The notes below the pieces were generated by a model. It was not told the origin of the DNA, made no database searches, and saw nothing but the letters and a program-made list of their open reading frames with translations. Shown here piece by piece: positions 17,739-26,254 of a DNA stretch of 64,000 nucleotides (the stretch's first letter is position 1; the number at the start of each line of letters is the position of its first letter). The DNA is from Sphingomonas psychrotolerans. Its GTDB lineage: Bacteria; Pseudomonadota; Alphaproteobacteria; Sphingomonadales; Sphingomonadaceae. The DNA lies in the NCBI RefSeq assembly GCF_002796605.1, contig NZ_CP024923.1:1922001-1986000 (forward strand), in the 5' to 3' direction. Position numbers and translations under genes: made by a program.

Positions 17739-18140
17739 TTAGTGAACCCGCGCTTCGGCGCGACGCGCGAGTTCGCGCGCATGTGCCGCAACGAGACACA
17801 ATTCAGCGTAGAGCCGGTCCCAGAACGGCGCCGGGATTTCGAGCCTGGCATTCCCCTGCTGGGTCAGCTCCAGCGCGGCGCGCGGCTCGAGCCCCAGTTC
17901 GAAGCGCGTGCCGAACGTGCCGTCGACATGCTCCTCGGGAAGCGAATGCGGCACGGCGAGCCGTGCCGACATGATGTAGCCCGCGAGTACATCGGTGCCA
18001 TATCCGTCGAGCAGGATGCGTGGCTGGCCGACCACGTCCGGCCGCTCAAGCACGACGAGCGCCCCCGAGGGATGCTCCTCGACGCTGACGCGCAGCTTGC
18101 CGCCAAAGGCGTCGGTGATTTCTCGGATACGTGGGAACAA
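17739..18140 (-). CDS. Hypothetical protein controlled by a flagellar-type box
   Basis: This 133-residue protein starts at TTG 18140 after AAGGAG. It has an N-terminal mixed alpha/beta region (KLRVSVEEHPSGALVVLERPD) and a C-terminal amphipathic helix (FWDRLYAELCLVAAHARELA). It occupies the position next to flagellin where FliW or FlaF is found in other bacteria, but it does not carry the sequence features I associate with either. A CTATAAT box lies about 20 bases upstream. Confidence 0.6.
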   Translation of the reverse strand: MFPRIREITDAFGGKLRVSVEEHPSGALVVLERPDVVGQPRILLDGYGTDVLAGYIMSARLAVPHSLPEEHVDGTFGTRFELGLEPRAALELTQQGNARLEIPAPFWDRLYAELCLVAAHARELARRAEARVH

Positions 18141-18160
18141 GGGACTATCTCCTTGCCATC

Positions 18161-18166
18161 ATTATA
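18161..18166 (-). promoter_or_regulatory. YCTATAAT box upstream of the 133-residue hypothetical gene
   Basis: On the minus strand the sequence reads CATCTATAATG, ending 20 bases before the TTG start of the gene at 18140. Confidence 0.5.
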
Positions 18167-18232
18167 GATGGCTCAACCATTTGGGCGGCGGAGATCCGCG
18201 GATTTCGTTGCGTTTGGTGCAAGCGGCGCGCA

Positions 18233-18266
18233 CAAAAAAGAGGCCGGGACGTTGCCGTCCCGGCCT
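18233..18266 (-). terminator. Rho-independent terminator of the flagellin gene
   Basis: On the minus strand AGGCCGGGAC, loop GGCAAC, GTCCCGGCCT is followed by CTTTTTTG. It is a strong isolated terminator 40 bases after the flagellin stop. Confidence 0.92.
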
Positions 18267-18307
18267 CTCTCTGTCGTCAGGTAAGCTTCCAGGGAAAAAG
18301 CTTGACC

Positions 18308-19168
18308 TTAACGGAACAGCGACGTGATGGTCTGCGGCGCCTGATTGGCGATCGACAGAGCCTGCACACCGAGCTGCTGCTTGACCTGCAGCGCCTGCAA
18401 GCGAGCCGATTCCTTGGCGAGATCGGCGTCGACGAGATTGCCGATGCCTGCCTCGATGGTGTCAGACAGCTTGCTGGTGAAGGTCGACTGAGCGTCGATC
18501 TTGCGCGATGCCGCGCCGAGCGTGCTCAGGGTCCCCTTCAGGTTTTCCTGAGTCGTGGTCAGCGTGTCGATCATAGCCTGGGCTGCGCCCTGGCTGCTGA
18601 TGTTGCCGCTGGCCGCAACGGTCACGACGGCGCCACCAAGGTCGAGACCCTGGTTTGCAACGCTGAGCGAGTCCGGATTCCAGGTCGTCGCCGAGCTGGT
18701 GTCCGAATCCTTCAGCGACTGCAGAGCGCTGACGCTACCGCCGCCCGAAGCCTTCAGCAGGTTGGTGCCGTTGAAGTCGGACGAGTTCACGATCGTGGTG
18801 ATCTGATCGCGCAGAGCCACGAAGTCGCTGTTGTACGCATCGCGGGTAGCCGTATCGATGCCCGCGTCGGCAGCCTGATAGGCCTTGGCCTTCATCTGGT
18901 TGACGACGTCGGAGATCTGCTCGGCACCTGCAACCGCCACGTCGGTCACGCTCTTGGCGCGGCTCAGCGACGAGGAAACGGCCTTGAGGCCGCCCATGTC
19001 GCCGCGAAGGCCCTGTGCGATCGTGAACGAAGCCGAGTCGTCCTTGGTCGAAGACACGTTCAGGCCGGTGTTGATGCGGCTCTGAACCTGCGACATGCCC
19101 TTGTTCGTCTCGGTGAGGCTCTGGAGAGCCGCCATCGCGCCGGTGTTGGTGTTGACAGAGAAACCCAT
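18308..19168 (-). CDS. fliC: Flagellin
   Basis: This 286-residue filament protein has conserved N-terminal D0/D1 helices (MGFSVNTNTGAMAALQSL, then RINTGLNVSSTKDDSASF) and C-terminal D1/D0 helices ending in LQVKQQLGVQALSIANQAP. The variable middle is very short, as in Caulobacter flagellins. Only one flagellin gene is present here. ATG 19168 follows AAGGAAA. It is monocistronic with its own terminator. Its leader is over 100 bases long and an FlbD-type palindrome lies further upstream, so both transcription and, by analogy with Caulobacter FlbT, mRNA stability may be controlled. Confidence 0.97.
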   Translation of the reverse strand: MGFSVNTNTGAMAALQSLTETNKGMSQVQSRINTGLNVSSTKDDSASFTIAQGLRGDMGGLKAVSSSLSRAKSVTDVAVAGAEQISDVVNQMKAKAYQAADAGIDTATRDAYNSDFVALRDQITTIVNSSDFNGTNLLKASGGGSVSALQSLKDSDTSSATTWNPDSLSVANQGLDLGGAVVTVAASGNISSQGAAQAMIDTLTTTQENLKGTLSTLGAASRKIDAQSTFTSKLSDTIEAGIGNLVDADLAKESARLQALQVKQQLGVQALSIANQAPQTITSLFR

Positions 19169-19298
19169 GATAATTTCCTTCTTGGACAAGAGCCGCTTCT
19201 GCGGCCCGGATCGGAAGCGCCGATCCGCGACCTGGCGCCTTCGCGCCCTGCAAGTTCATCATGGGAAGATTTCTGCGACCAACCAAATTACCGGCGAA

Positions 19299-19327
19299 AT
19301 TATGTTGGTTAGCAGCGTGTTAATTCT
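19299..19327 (-). promoter_or_regulatory. Candidate flagellin promoter region
   Basis: Two minus-strand -10-like hexamers are present: CATAAT (19304-19299) and TAGAAT (19327-19322). The first lies 30 bases downstream of the FlbD-type palindrome, the same spacing as for flbT. Either gives a leader of about 120-145 nt. A convincing FliA-type promoter is not visible. Confidence 0.4.
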
Positions 19328-19331
19328 AGTA

Positions 19332-19350
19332 CTAGGCAAGTTTTGCCTAG
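19332..19350. promoter_or_regulatory. FlbD-type palindrome upstream of flagellin
   Basis: CTAGGCAAGTTTTGCCTAG has perfect 8-bp arms and contains the core GGCA-N5-TGCC. It is the best copy of the palindrome in the window. Confidence 0.65.
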
Positions 19351-19373
19351 TCGTTTTCAATTGAACAAAGAAA

Positions 19374-19405
19374 AGGGGAGGACAGGTTGCCCTGCCCTCC
19401 CCAAA
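19374..19405 (-). terminator. Terminator after flgH
   Basis: On the minus strand GGGGAGGGCAGG and CCTGTCCTCCCC pair with one mismatch, followed by TTTTCTTTG. It ends the flgF-flgG-flgA-flgH unit before the flagellin promoter region. Confidence 0.8.
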
Positions 19406-19432
19406 ATTCTCACCTCGAGCGGCGGCCGTTGC

Positions 19433-20188
19433 TCAGAACGGGAACAGGGCGTCGTAGATCTGCTGACCCCAGCGCGCCTGCTGCGCATCGGTGAGCTGGC
19501 CCTTTCCGCCATAGATCACGCGCGCCTCGGCGATCTGCGAATGCTGGATCGAATTGTCGCGGGAGATGTCCTCGGGGCGGATGATGCCGGTGACCAGCAA
19601 TTCGCGCATCTCGAAATTGACGCGGACTTCCTGCTTGCCACGGATCATCAGATTGCCGTTGGGCAGCACCTGGGTGACGATCGCCGCCATCGTCATGTTG
19701 ATCGTCTCGGAGCGCGCCGTGGTGCCGCCGCCCGAATATTTCGAGCCGGAATCGGTCTCGAACACCTTCGCCGCGTCGCCGCCGACCAGCTTGGCGACCG
19801 GCGCGATACCGAGCAGATTGCCGAGGCCGCCCGTCTCCGTACCGCCGCGCGAGCGCGAGGTGTTGTTGCCGAGGTCGGCCTTGTCCTGAATATTGATCTT
19901 GATCGTCAGGATGTCGCCCATCTTGGCTGCACGCTGATCGCGGAAGAACGCGCCGGCGCCGGTGCGGAACAGCGACGCGGTCGGCGCCGCCGCAGGCTGC
20001 TGCATTGCCGCGGCCGAACGGCCCCCGCTGCGATCCGACGGCATCGCCAGCGACGCTTCGAATTCGGGCGTCGCCACCGGATCCATTCCCGAAAGCTTGG
20101 GTGCCTTGCCGACCTGCTGGAGGCGTCCGACCGCGCCGCAGCCGGACAGCGTGGCGCCGAGCGCCACGAGAAGAATGACCTTACGCAT
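19433..20188 (-). CDS. flgH: Flagellar L-ring lipoprotein FlgH
   Basis: This 251-residue protein forms the outer-membrane L ring. The signal peptide ends in the lipobox LSGC (cysteine 17). The family blocks FFRDQRAAKMGDILTI and QVLPNGNLMIRGKQEVRVN and the C-terminal RWGQQIYDALFPF are all present. It is the last gene of the flgF-flgG-flgA-flgH operon, 18 bases after flgA. Confidence 0.97.
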   Translation of the reverse strand: MRKVILLVALGATLSGCGAVGRLQQVGKAPKLSGMDPVATPEFEASLAMPSDRSGGRSAAAMQQPAAAPTASLFRTGAGAFFRDQRAAKMGDILTIKINIQDKADLGNNTSRSRGGTETGGLGNLLGIAPVAKLVGGDAAKVFETDSGSKYSGGGTTARSETINMTMAAIVTQVLPNGNLMIRGKQEVRVNFEMRELLVTGIIRPEDISRDNSIQHSQIAEARVIYGGKGQLTDAQQARWGQQIYDALFPF

Positions 20189-20206
20189 GTGTATTCCCTC
20201 TACGAA

Positions 20207-20634
20207 TTACGGTGCGGCGATCCGGACGGAGCCGGAGCCATCGATCGTTCCATCGAGCGTGCGGTTGGTGGTGGTGGTCACCACCCGCACCATTTCGCCC
20301 TGCCCGCCGCCGTTCAGCGCACGGCCCGAGGACGTGATCACCAGCGCGCCCGAGACGATGCGGATCGTCACCGGCTCGCCGCGCCGCACGAGCTGCGGCT
20401 TCATGAGGTCGGAGCGCCGCACGATATTGCCCGCGGTCAGGTTGCGCGCGGCTTCCATGCCCGACGCGTCGTCGGCCGAAAGCGCACCGCGTGCCGCCGC
20501 CGGCGCACGGGCTTCGCTGTCGAAGTCGCCGCGCTCGAGCCGGGTGCCCTTTTCGATCGGGTGCGAAAGGACGGCGACCTGCACGTCCTCGGCCGGCCCG
20601 GCGCCGAGCAGCATCAGTGCGAGCAGCACGCTCA

Positions 20635-20635
<1 letters not shown>
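20207..20635 (-). CDS. flgA: FlgA, P-ring assembly chaperone
   Basis: This 142-residue periplasmic protein has a short signal peptide (MSVLLALMLLGAGPAE) and the SAF-like domain KGTRLERGDF. The C-terminal block is VTIRIVSGALVITSSGRALNGG, where FlgA proteins usually have VxxGxAxxxGxxGdxVxV. It helps FlgI polymerise into the P ring. It is shorter than enterobacterial FlgA (about 220 residues), as is usual in alphaproteobacteria. ATG overlaps the flgG stop by one base. Confidence 0.88.
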
Positions 20636-21417
<782 letters not shown>

Positions 21418-21440
21418 TTAATTGGGTCCTTTCAGGAATA

Positions 21441-22181
21441 TCAGCCGACGCGGCCGAGCCGGTCGATCGCCTTCTTGCGAAGGTCGGACATGCTTTCGTT
21501 GAGGTTCGTGCTCGTCTGGTAGGCGCGCAGGATCTCGACCATGTCGGTGGTCTCGACGATCGCGTTGACGTTCGATCCCTCGACGCCCCCCGACCTGAAT
21601 TTGGTCTCGGCGGCGGTGAGCTCACGCCCGTTGCTGCCGTTCATCATGCCGTCGCCGCGCGGATCGAGGCTGGCCTCGTCGAACACGGTCACGGTCAGGC
21701 GGCCGAGCGGGCCGTCGGGGCCCATCACGCTGCCGTCCGGGGCGATGCTCAGCCGGCCGGCGCTCTCGGGCGGAACCGTGATCGGCTTGCCGCCTTCGCC
21801 GAGGATCTTCTGCCCGCCCGAAGTGGCAAGCTCGCCGCTCTGCAACACCTTGATATAGCCTGCCCGCGTGTACGCGGTGCCGCCGCCGGGCGCCTCGACG
21901 CTCAGATAGCCCTGTCCCTCGATCATCACGTCGAGCGGATTGTCGGTCACCTGGAAACCACCCGAAGAGGGATCGTGCATCGCGCCGTAGTCGAGCACGT
22001 ACGACGTCTTCTTCGCGTCGGGCGTGACCGTGGTCTCGCCCTGTTCGATATATTCACGAAACACGGGTCGTTCGCGCTTGAATCCCACCGTGTTCATGTT
22101 GGCGAGATTGTTGGCGGCAACATCGAGCCGGCGTCGAAGCGCCTGTTCCTGGCTCAGCAATACATAAGATGAGATGTCCAC
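21441..22181 (-). CDS. flgF: Proximal rod protein FlgF
   Basis: This 246-residue rod protein begins MDISSYVLLSQEQALRRRLD and carries ANNLANMNTVGFKRERPVF, with the C-terminal NAIVETTDMVEILRAYQTS. It starts at GTG 22181 after GAAGGGA. It is the first gene of the flgFGAH operon, divergent from fliL across a region with an FlbD-type palindrome and a symmetric TATAATAG box. Confidence 0.95.
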   Translation of the reverse strand: MDISSYVLLSQEQALRRRLDVAANNLANMNTVGFKRERPVFREYIEQGETTVTPDAKKTSYVLDYGAMHDPSSGGFQVTDNPLDVMIEGQGYLSVEAPGGGTAYTRAGYIKVLQSGELATSGGQKILGEGGKPITVPPESAGRLSIAPDGSVMGPDGPLGRLTVTVFDEASLDPRGDGMMNGSNGRELTAAETKFRSGGVEGSNVNAIVETTDMVEILRAYQTSTNLNESMSDLRKKAIDRLGRVG

Positions 22182-22210
22182 CGGACGGTCCCTTCAGAAA
22201 TTTGTCGCTA

Positions 22211-22223
22211 GGCAGAAATTGCC
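22211..22223. promoter_or_regulatory. FlbD-type palindrome between flgF and fliL
   Basis: CTAGGCAGAAATTGCCGGG contains GGCA-N5-TGCC and ends 12 bases before the fliL TATAAT box. It lies 30 bases upstream of the flgF start on the other strand. Confidence 0.62.
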
Positions 22224-22235
22224 GGGTGACCATCC

Positions 22236-22241
22236 TATAAT
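22236..22241. promoter_or_regulatory. Symmetric YCTATAATAG box in the fliL / flgF gap
   Basis: ATCCTATAATAGAAG reads as CCTATAAT towards fliL and TTCTATTAT towards flgF. Confidence 0.55.
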
Positions 22242-22298
22242 AGAAGCAAATCAGCCGGCGCGGTTGCCGGTACGTTGATTTCGAAAGGTGCCAGGGAA

Positions 22299-22835
22299 AT
22301 GTCGTCACCCGAGATCGTCGAGGAAGGTGCCGAGGGCGAAACGCCCGCGGCGCCGAAGTCGAAGAAGAAGCTTATCATTATAGGAGCCGCTGCAGGCGTG
22401 CTGGTGCTCGGCGCCAGCGGCGGCGCTGCGATGATGCTTTCCGGCGGGTCGACCAAGGCCGAGGCTACGGCCGAAGGGCATGGCGAAGCCGCGGCCGAGA
22501 GCGAAAGCGGCCATGGCGCGGAGGCGGGCAAGGAAGCTTTTGTCGACGTGCCGGCGATCGTGGTGAACCTGCGCTCGCCCGACGGCGCCTCGCGCTTCCT
22601 CAAGATCCACTTCATGATCGTGCCGGGCCCGAAGGGCACGCCGGAAGGCATCAAGGACAAGCTGCCGCTGATCCTCGACGCCTATCAGCCCTTCCTGCGC
22701 GAACTGCGCCCCGAGGATCTCGCCGGTTCGGCCGCGGTCTTCCGCATCAAGGAAGAGATGCTGGTCCGCGCCACCGAAAAGACCGGCCCTGGCGTGATCA
22801 AGGACATTCTCATTCAGGACCTCGTCCAGCAATGA
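22299..22835 (+). CDS. fliL: FliL, flagellar basal-body-associated membrane protein
   Basis: This 178-residue protein has a cytoplasmic N-terminus with a lysine run, a single membrane segment (IIIGAAAGVLVLGASGGAAMM, about residues 27-48), an acidic linker and a periplasmic SPFH-like domain ending VIKDILIQDLVQQ. FliL surrounds the stator and supports motor torque. It is first in a fliL-fliM-DUF6468-MotE-like operon with each stop overlapping the next start. A second FliL-like protein is encoded at 25491-25910. Confidence 0.9.
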   Translation: MSSPEIVEEGAEGETPAAPKSKKKLIIIGAAAGVLVLGASGGAAMMLSGGSTKAEATAEGHGEAAAESESGHGAEAGKEAFVDVPAIVVNLRSPDGASRFLKIHFMIVPGPKGTPEGIKDKLPLILDAYQPFLRELRPEDLAGSAAVFRIKEEMLVRATEKTGPGVIKDILIQDLVQQ

Positions 22836-23854
22836 TCGATCTAGACGATTTCGACCTTCCCGAGCCCCCCGTCGCGCCGATGGGCGCCGATGGCGATGTC
22901 CGCTTCGACCAATCCGACATCGACGCGCTGTTCGGCGATTTCGACGGTCCGGTCGCGAAGAAGAAGGGCCTCCGCGCGGTCATCGAGTCCGCAGTCATCA
23001 GCCACGAGCGTCTGCCGATGCTCGAAGTGGTCTGCGACCGCATGGTTCGCGCCTTTGCCAGCTCGATGCGCAGCCTCACCACCGACGCGATCGACGTCAG
23101 CCTCGAGAACGTCACTTCGATCCGCTTCGGCGAATTCATGAACCGCGTGATGCTGCCGGCGATGGTCGGTGTGTTCAAGGTTCAGGAATGGGAGAGCTTC
23201 GGCCTCGTCACGGTCGAATCGAGCCTGATCTATGCCGTGGTCGATGCGCTGCTCGGCGGTCGCGGCGGCGGTGCGCCGACGCTGATCGACGGCCGCGCCT
23301 TCACCACCATCGAGACCGCATTGGTCTCGCGGATGCTCGGGCTCGCACTCAAGGACTTCTCGACTGCGTTCGAGCCGATCGAGCCGATCAACATCGATCT
23401 CGAGCGTATCGAGAGCAATCCGCGCTTTGCCGCGATCGCCGGCACGTCGAACATCTGCGCGATCGCCACTTTCCGCGTCGACATGCTCGGCCGCGGCGGC
23501 GAGTTCACCATGGTGTTCCCGTATGCGACGCTCGAGCCGGTCCGCCACAAATTGCTCCAGCGCTTCATGGGCGAAAAGAGCGGCCGCGACAGCATCTGGG
23601 AGGCCCATATGGCCTCCGAGATCCGTAAGACCAATGTCAGCGTCAACGTCGTCCTCGGCGAAAAGGCCATGCCCATCGCCGAGCTGAAGGCGCTCGAGGT
23701 CGGCCAGACCATCGCGCTGCACAAGAGCCCCGACGACGCGCTCGACCTCGCCTGCGGCGGCGTCACGCTTGCCCAGGCCCAGATCGGCCAGCGCCGCGGC
23801 AAGGTTGCCGTGCGCCTGATCAACGATGTTTCCCAGGGAAAGATGAAATCATGA
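22832..23854 (+). CDS. fliM: Flagellar motor switch protein FliM
   Basis: This 340-residue protein is the C-ring middle component. The N-terminal CheY-P-binding peptide is recognisable as SDIDALFGDF (consensus LSQxEIDALL). The CheC-like middle domain contains FGEFMNRVMLP and YAVVDALLGG, and a C-terminal SpoA domain follows (VSVNVVLGEKAMPIAELKALEVGQTI). The start overlaps the fliL stop by four bases. Confidence 0.97.
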   Translation: MIDLDDFDLPEPPVAPMGADGDVRFDQSDIDALFGDFDGPVAKKKGLRAVIESAVISHERLPMLEVVCDRMVRAFASSMRSLTTDAIDVSLENVTSIRFGEFMNRVMLPAMVGVFKVQEWESFGLVTVESSLIYAVVDALLGGRGGGAPTLIDGRAFTTIETALVSRMLGLALKDFSTAFEPIEPINIDLERIESNPRFAAIAGTSNICAIATFRVDMLGRGGEFTMVFPYATLEPVRHKLLQRFMGEKSGRDSIWEAHMASEIRKTNVSVNVVLGEKAMPIAELKALEVGQTIALHKSPDDALDLACGGVTLAQAQIGQRRGKVAVRLINDVSQGKMKS

Positions 23855-24240
23855 GCTTCGCCATTCTCGCCAATGCACTGACGATGATCCTGTGCATGGC
23901 CGTGCTCGTGCAGAGCGTCCGCATGATGCGCAGCCTGCGCACCGTAAAGGACGGCGCGCTCACCGAAGTAGTGACGGCGCTCGAAAAGGCCACCGCCGGT
24001 GCCCGCTCGGTTCTCTCGGAGATGAAGGCCACGCTCACCGACAGCGCCCAGCACGCGCGTCTCGTCGACCAGGCCCGCGGCCTGCGCGATGAGCTTTCGG
24101 ACATGATCGGCATCGCCGACGCCGCTTGCGAGCGCGTCGTCAACGCCGTGGGCCTCGCCAATTCAGTCCGCTCGGCCGAGGCGGATGCCGAGGCTGAAGC
24201 TGAAGAGGCCGAAGCCAAGCCCGAAGCCGAGCTCGCTTGA
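23851..24240 (+). CDS. Small membrane-anchored flagellar accessory protein (DUF6468-like)
   Basis: This 129-residue protein has an N-terminal membrane helix (FAILANALTMILCMAVLVQS), a helical cytoplasmic or periplasmic region with DGALTEVVTALEKATAGARSVL and a C-terminal acidic Glu/Ala tail. An ORF of this type follows fliM in many alphaproteobacteria and is usually annotated DUF6468. Its function is not established. It overlaps fliM by four bases and the next gene by one, so it is part of the fliL-fliM transcript. Confidence 0.72.
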   Translation: MSFAILANALTMILCMAVLVQSVRMMRSLRTVKDGALTEVVTALEKATAGARSVLSEMKATLTDSAQHARLVDQARGLRDELSDMIGIADAACERVVNAVGLANSVRSAEADAEAEAEEAEAKPEAELA

Positions 24241-24803
24241 TGGCCCGCCCCTCTCTCCTCCTGATGACCGCCGCCGCTTCGGCGCTCGCGATCGTCGCCA
24301 ATGCCTCGACGATCGCGTCGACCGCGACCCAGAACAACGCATCGAAGACCCGGCTCGGCAGCTCGATCGATCAGGACATCGCCGAGCGTGACACCGCCGC
24401 CGCGCGCCGCAAGCGCGGCCTAGACTTGCGCGAGCAGGCGACCAAGGCGGCGCAGGCGCGCCTCCAGGCCGATCTCGAGGTACGCCAGAAGGAAGGTCAG
24501 GGCGCCGCTGCGCCCGGGGGTACCGCCAGCGGCGTCGCCGAGGCGCCCGAGGCGCAGTTCGACGAGCTCGCACGCATCTATCAGGCGATGAAGCCCAAGG
24601 CCGCCGCAGTGGTCTTTGAACAGCTCGACATGGAAGTGCAGATGAAGGTCGCGCAGCGCATGCGCGAGCGCTCGACTGCGATGGTCATGGCCGCGATGAC
24701 CCCCAAGGCCGCCGCCGCATTGAGCATGGCGCTGGCGCGGAAATCGGCGCGCATCGCAGCCGTCACGCCGCCACCGCAGGGGGGGCCGCGCGCGCGAAAG
24801 TAA
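24240..24803 (+). CDS. MotE-like periplasmic protein
   Basis: This 187-residue protein has a signal peptide or membrane anchor (SLLLMTAAASALAIVANAS), a charged coiled-coil region and a C-terminal MgtE-N-like domain with LARIYQAMKPKAAAVVFEQL and AQRMRERSTAMVMAAMTPKAAA. This is the layout of MotE, which in rhizobia acts as the chaperone of the periplasmic motor protein MotC. Whether it does that here is inference; a large periplasmic helical-repeat protein is encoded at 26254-28023. The stop of the preceding gene overlaps its ATG. Confidence 0.75.
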   Translation: MARPSLLLMTAAASALAIVANASTIASTATQNNASKTRLGSSIDQDIAERDTAAARRKRGLDLREQATKAAQARLQADLEVRQKEGQGAAAPGGTASGVAEAPEAQFDELARIYQAMKPKAAAVVFEQLDMEVQMKVAQRMRERSTAMVMAAMTPKAAAALSMALARKSARIAAVTPPPQGGPRARK

Positions 24804-24899
24804 GGCGTTTCCACGCCACAGCCGCTCGCTCCGAAACCCGGCGAACGACACCAAACGATCCGCTTATGGGCGTTGGTTGCCAGGCTCCCTCTCTGTGGC

Positions 24900-25322
24900 T
24901 CAGCCTTGCTGTTCAGGATGTCCGATCTCTTCCGGCGGCTCGCTAGAGTGCGGCTGATTGATCACTGCTTCGATCCGGTATCCCTCAGGATCGATCACGA
25001 AGGCCGCATAATAATGGTCTCCGTAGTCGGGACGAGGGCCCGGCGGCCCATTGCATCGTCCGCCATGCTGCAGCGCGGCTGCATGGAAGCGCGCGACATG
25101 CTCCGGTTCGGTTGCCGCAAAGGCCAGATGAAAGCCCTCTCCGGGGACGTTTACGCTGTCCTCGAGATTAAGGAGCAGCAGGTCGCCCTGCCCCGCATAT
25201 CCGTAGCCTACGGATTCATCACCGGTGAAGACGCGCGCATAGCCAAGGGGGGCGAGTACGGCATCATAGAAGGTCGCCGCGCGATCGAGATCGGTTACGG
25301 CAATCGAGAGGTGATGTAGCAT
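24900..25322 (-). CDS. VOC-family (glyoxalase/bleomycin-resistance-like) protein
   Basis: This 140-residue protein starts MLHHLSIAVTDLDRAATFYD and ends its domain with YYAAFVIDPEGYRIEAVI, the two halves of a beta-alpha-beta-beta-beta fold. Metal-ligand candidates are His3 or His4 and the Glu of RIEAV. The substrate cannot be told. It is an unrelated housekeeping-type insertion within the flagellar cluster, convergent with the MotE-like gene and without a flagellar box. Confidence 0.88.
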   Translation of the reverse strand: MLHHLSIAVTDLDRAATFYDAVLAPLGYARVFTGDESVGYGYAGQGDLLLLNLEDSVNVPGEGFHLAFAATEPEHVARFHAAALQHGGRCNGPPGPRPDYGDHYYAAFVIDPEGYRIEAVINQPHSSEPPEEIGHPEQQG

Positions 25323-25490
25323 AGGTAGGTCTGGTTCCCGGCGGGAGCGTGAGAGCGCCCTGCCGTCGCGTCTAACGGCAACCCTTCCTCTCCGCGAGCC
25401 ACAAGCCGACAAGCTGCTGTCCACCAATAGCGGACGCAGGCTCCAGTGTCAGGAAATCCGGGCACGACCTGCTACGGCTCGCCGCAAGGA

Positions 25491-25910
25491 TCAGTTATGC
25501 GCGGCGGCGATCTCGACGATCAGCACCCGGGTCAGCCCCGGTTCGGCGGCCTTCAGCGCGGCGTTCATATCGTGATTGAGCCGCCCGGCATCGACCGCAC
25601 GCATGCCCGAGGCATTGAGCCGGGCGAATTCGAGCGCGGTGGCCACGGTCGTCTCGCGTAGCGCGGGCATCTCGGCGGTCGCCTTGGCGGCGGTCGCGGC
25701 GTCGTGCGCCTCGAGCACCAGCTTGAAGCGCATGTTGCCGGCGACGCGATCGGCCTCGATGATGGGCACGATCACTTCTTCCATCGAGACGAGGTTGAGC
25801 CCGCTGGCGTCGGCGCCATCACCCCCGCCGCCGCCGGACGCCTGCGCCCCGCCGCCCGGGAAGGGCACCAGCGCCGTCATCAGCGCAAGCGTGGCCAGAC
25901 CTCTACGCAC
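25491..25910 (-). CDS. Secreted FliL-like protein
   Basis: This 139-residue protein has a signal peptide ending near GGGAQA and a glycine-rich linker. Its domain resembles the periplasmic part of FliL: a strand EEVIVPIIEADRVAGNMRF, then a helix-rich centre and a closing TRVLIVEIAAAHN. It differs from FliL in having a cleavable signal rather than a membrane anchor. It starts at GTG 25910 and is divergent from the next two genes across a symmetric TATAATAG box, which suggests it belongs to the flagellar regulon. Its function is unknown. Confidence 0.6.
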   Translation of the reverse strand: MRRGLATLALMTALVPFPGGGAQASGGGGGDGADASGLNLVSMEEVIVPIIEADRVAGNMRFKLVLEAHDAATAAKATAEMPALRETTVATALEFARLNASGMRAVDAGRLNHDMNAALKAAEPGLTRVLIVEIAAAHN

Positions 25911-25956
25911 AATCGAAACTCCATGGCTCGGGCGGTCGAGTGCGCCCCCATGCCTC

Positions 25957-25962
25957 TATAAT
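25957..25962. promoter_or_regulatory. Symmetric YCTATAATAG box before the TPR unit
   Basis: CCTCTATAATAGAATG reads YCTATAAT towards 25991 and TTCTATTAT towards the divergent FliL-like gene. Confidence 0.5.
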
Positions 25963-25990
25963 AGAATGAAATGAGCCAGAAGGTGTCCCA

Positions 25991-26254
25991 GTGAGTCACG
26001 ATCAACGCCCTGGACGGATGCGCGTCGTCAAGGATCCGTCAGAATCCGACCGCCGTCGCGGCAACGCGGTCGCGGTCGACGTCGACCCGAATTCGTTCGA
26101 AGTCAGCGGCGGCGCGGCGACTGCGTTTGCCGAAAATCCCGGCGCCGCTGCCGGCAAGGGCACCCTTCCCCTGCTCCCCGCCGGGCTGTTCCTGCTGGCC
26201 TGCGCGGCGGGCGGCGTGCTGGTCGCGGTCATTCGTCCGCTGGGCCTCGGCTGA
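25991..26254 (+). CDS. Small single-pass membrane protein
   Basis: This 87-residue protein has a polar, arginine-rich N-terminus (MSHDQRPGRMRVVKDPSESD) and a single C-terminal membrane segment (LLPAGLFLLACAAGGVLVAV). It starts with GTG after GAAGGTG. Its stop overlaps the ATG of the periplasmic repeat protein, and a YCTATAAT box precedes it. By position it may be a membrane partner of the large periplasmic protein, as MotB or PomB-associated factors are elsewhere. I do not recognise a family. Confidence 0.65.
   Translation: MSHDQRPGRMRVVKDPSESDRRRGNAVAVDVDPNSFEVSGGAATAFAENPGAAAGKGTLPLLPAGLFLLACAAGGVLVAVIRPLGLG

Noticed and set aside
17739..18140. Identification of this gene as fliW or flaF from its position next to flagellin
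   Set aside because: Its sequence lacks the features of either family that I can recall; left as hypothetical.
19290..19320. A FliA-type (sigma-28) promoter upstream of flagellin
   Set aside because: A CGCCGGTAAT block is present, but the matching TAAA element is at the wrong distance.
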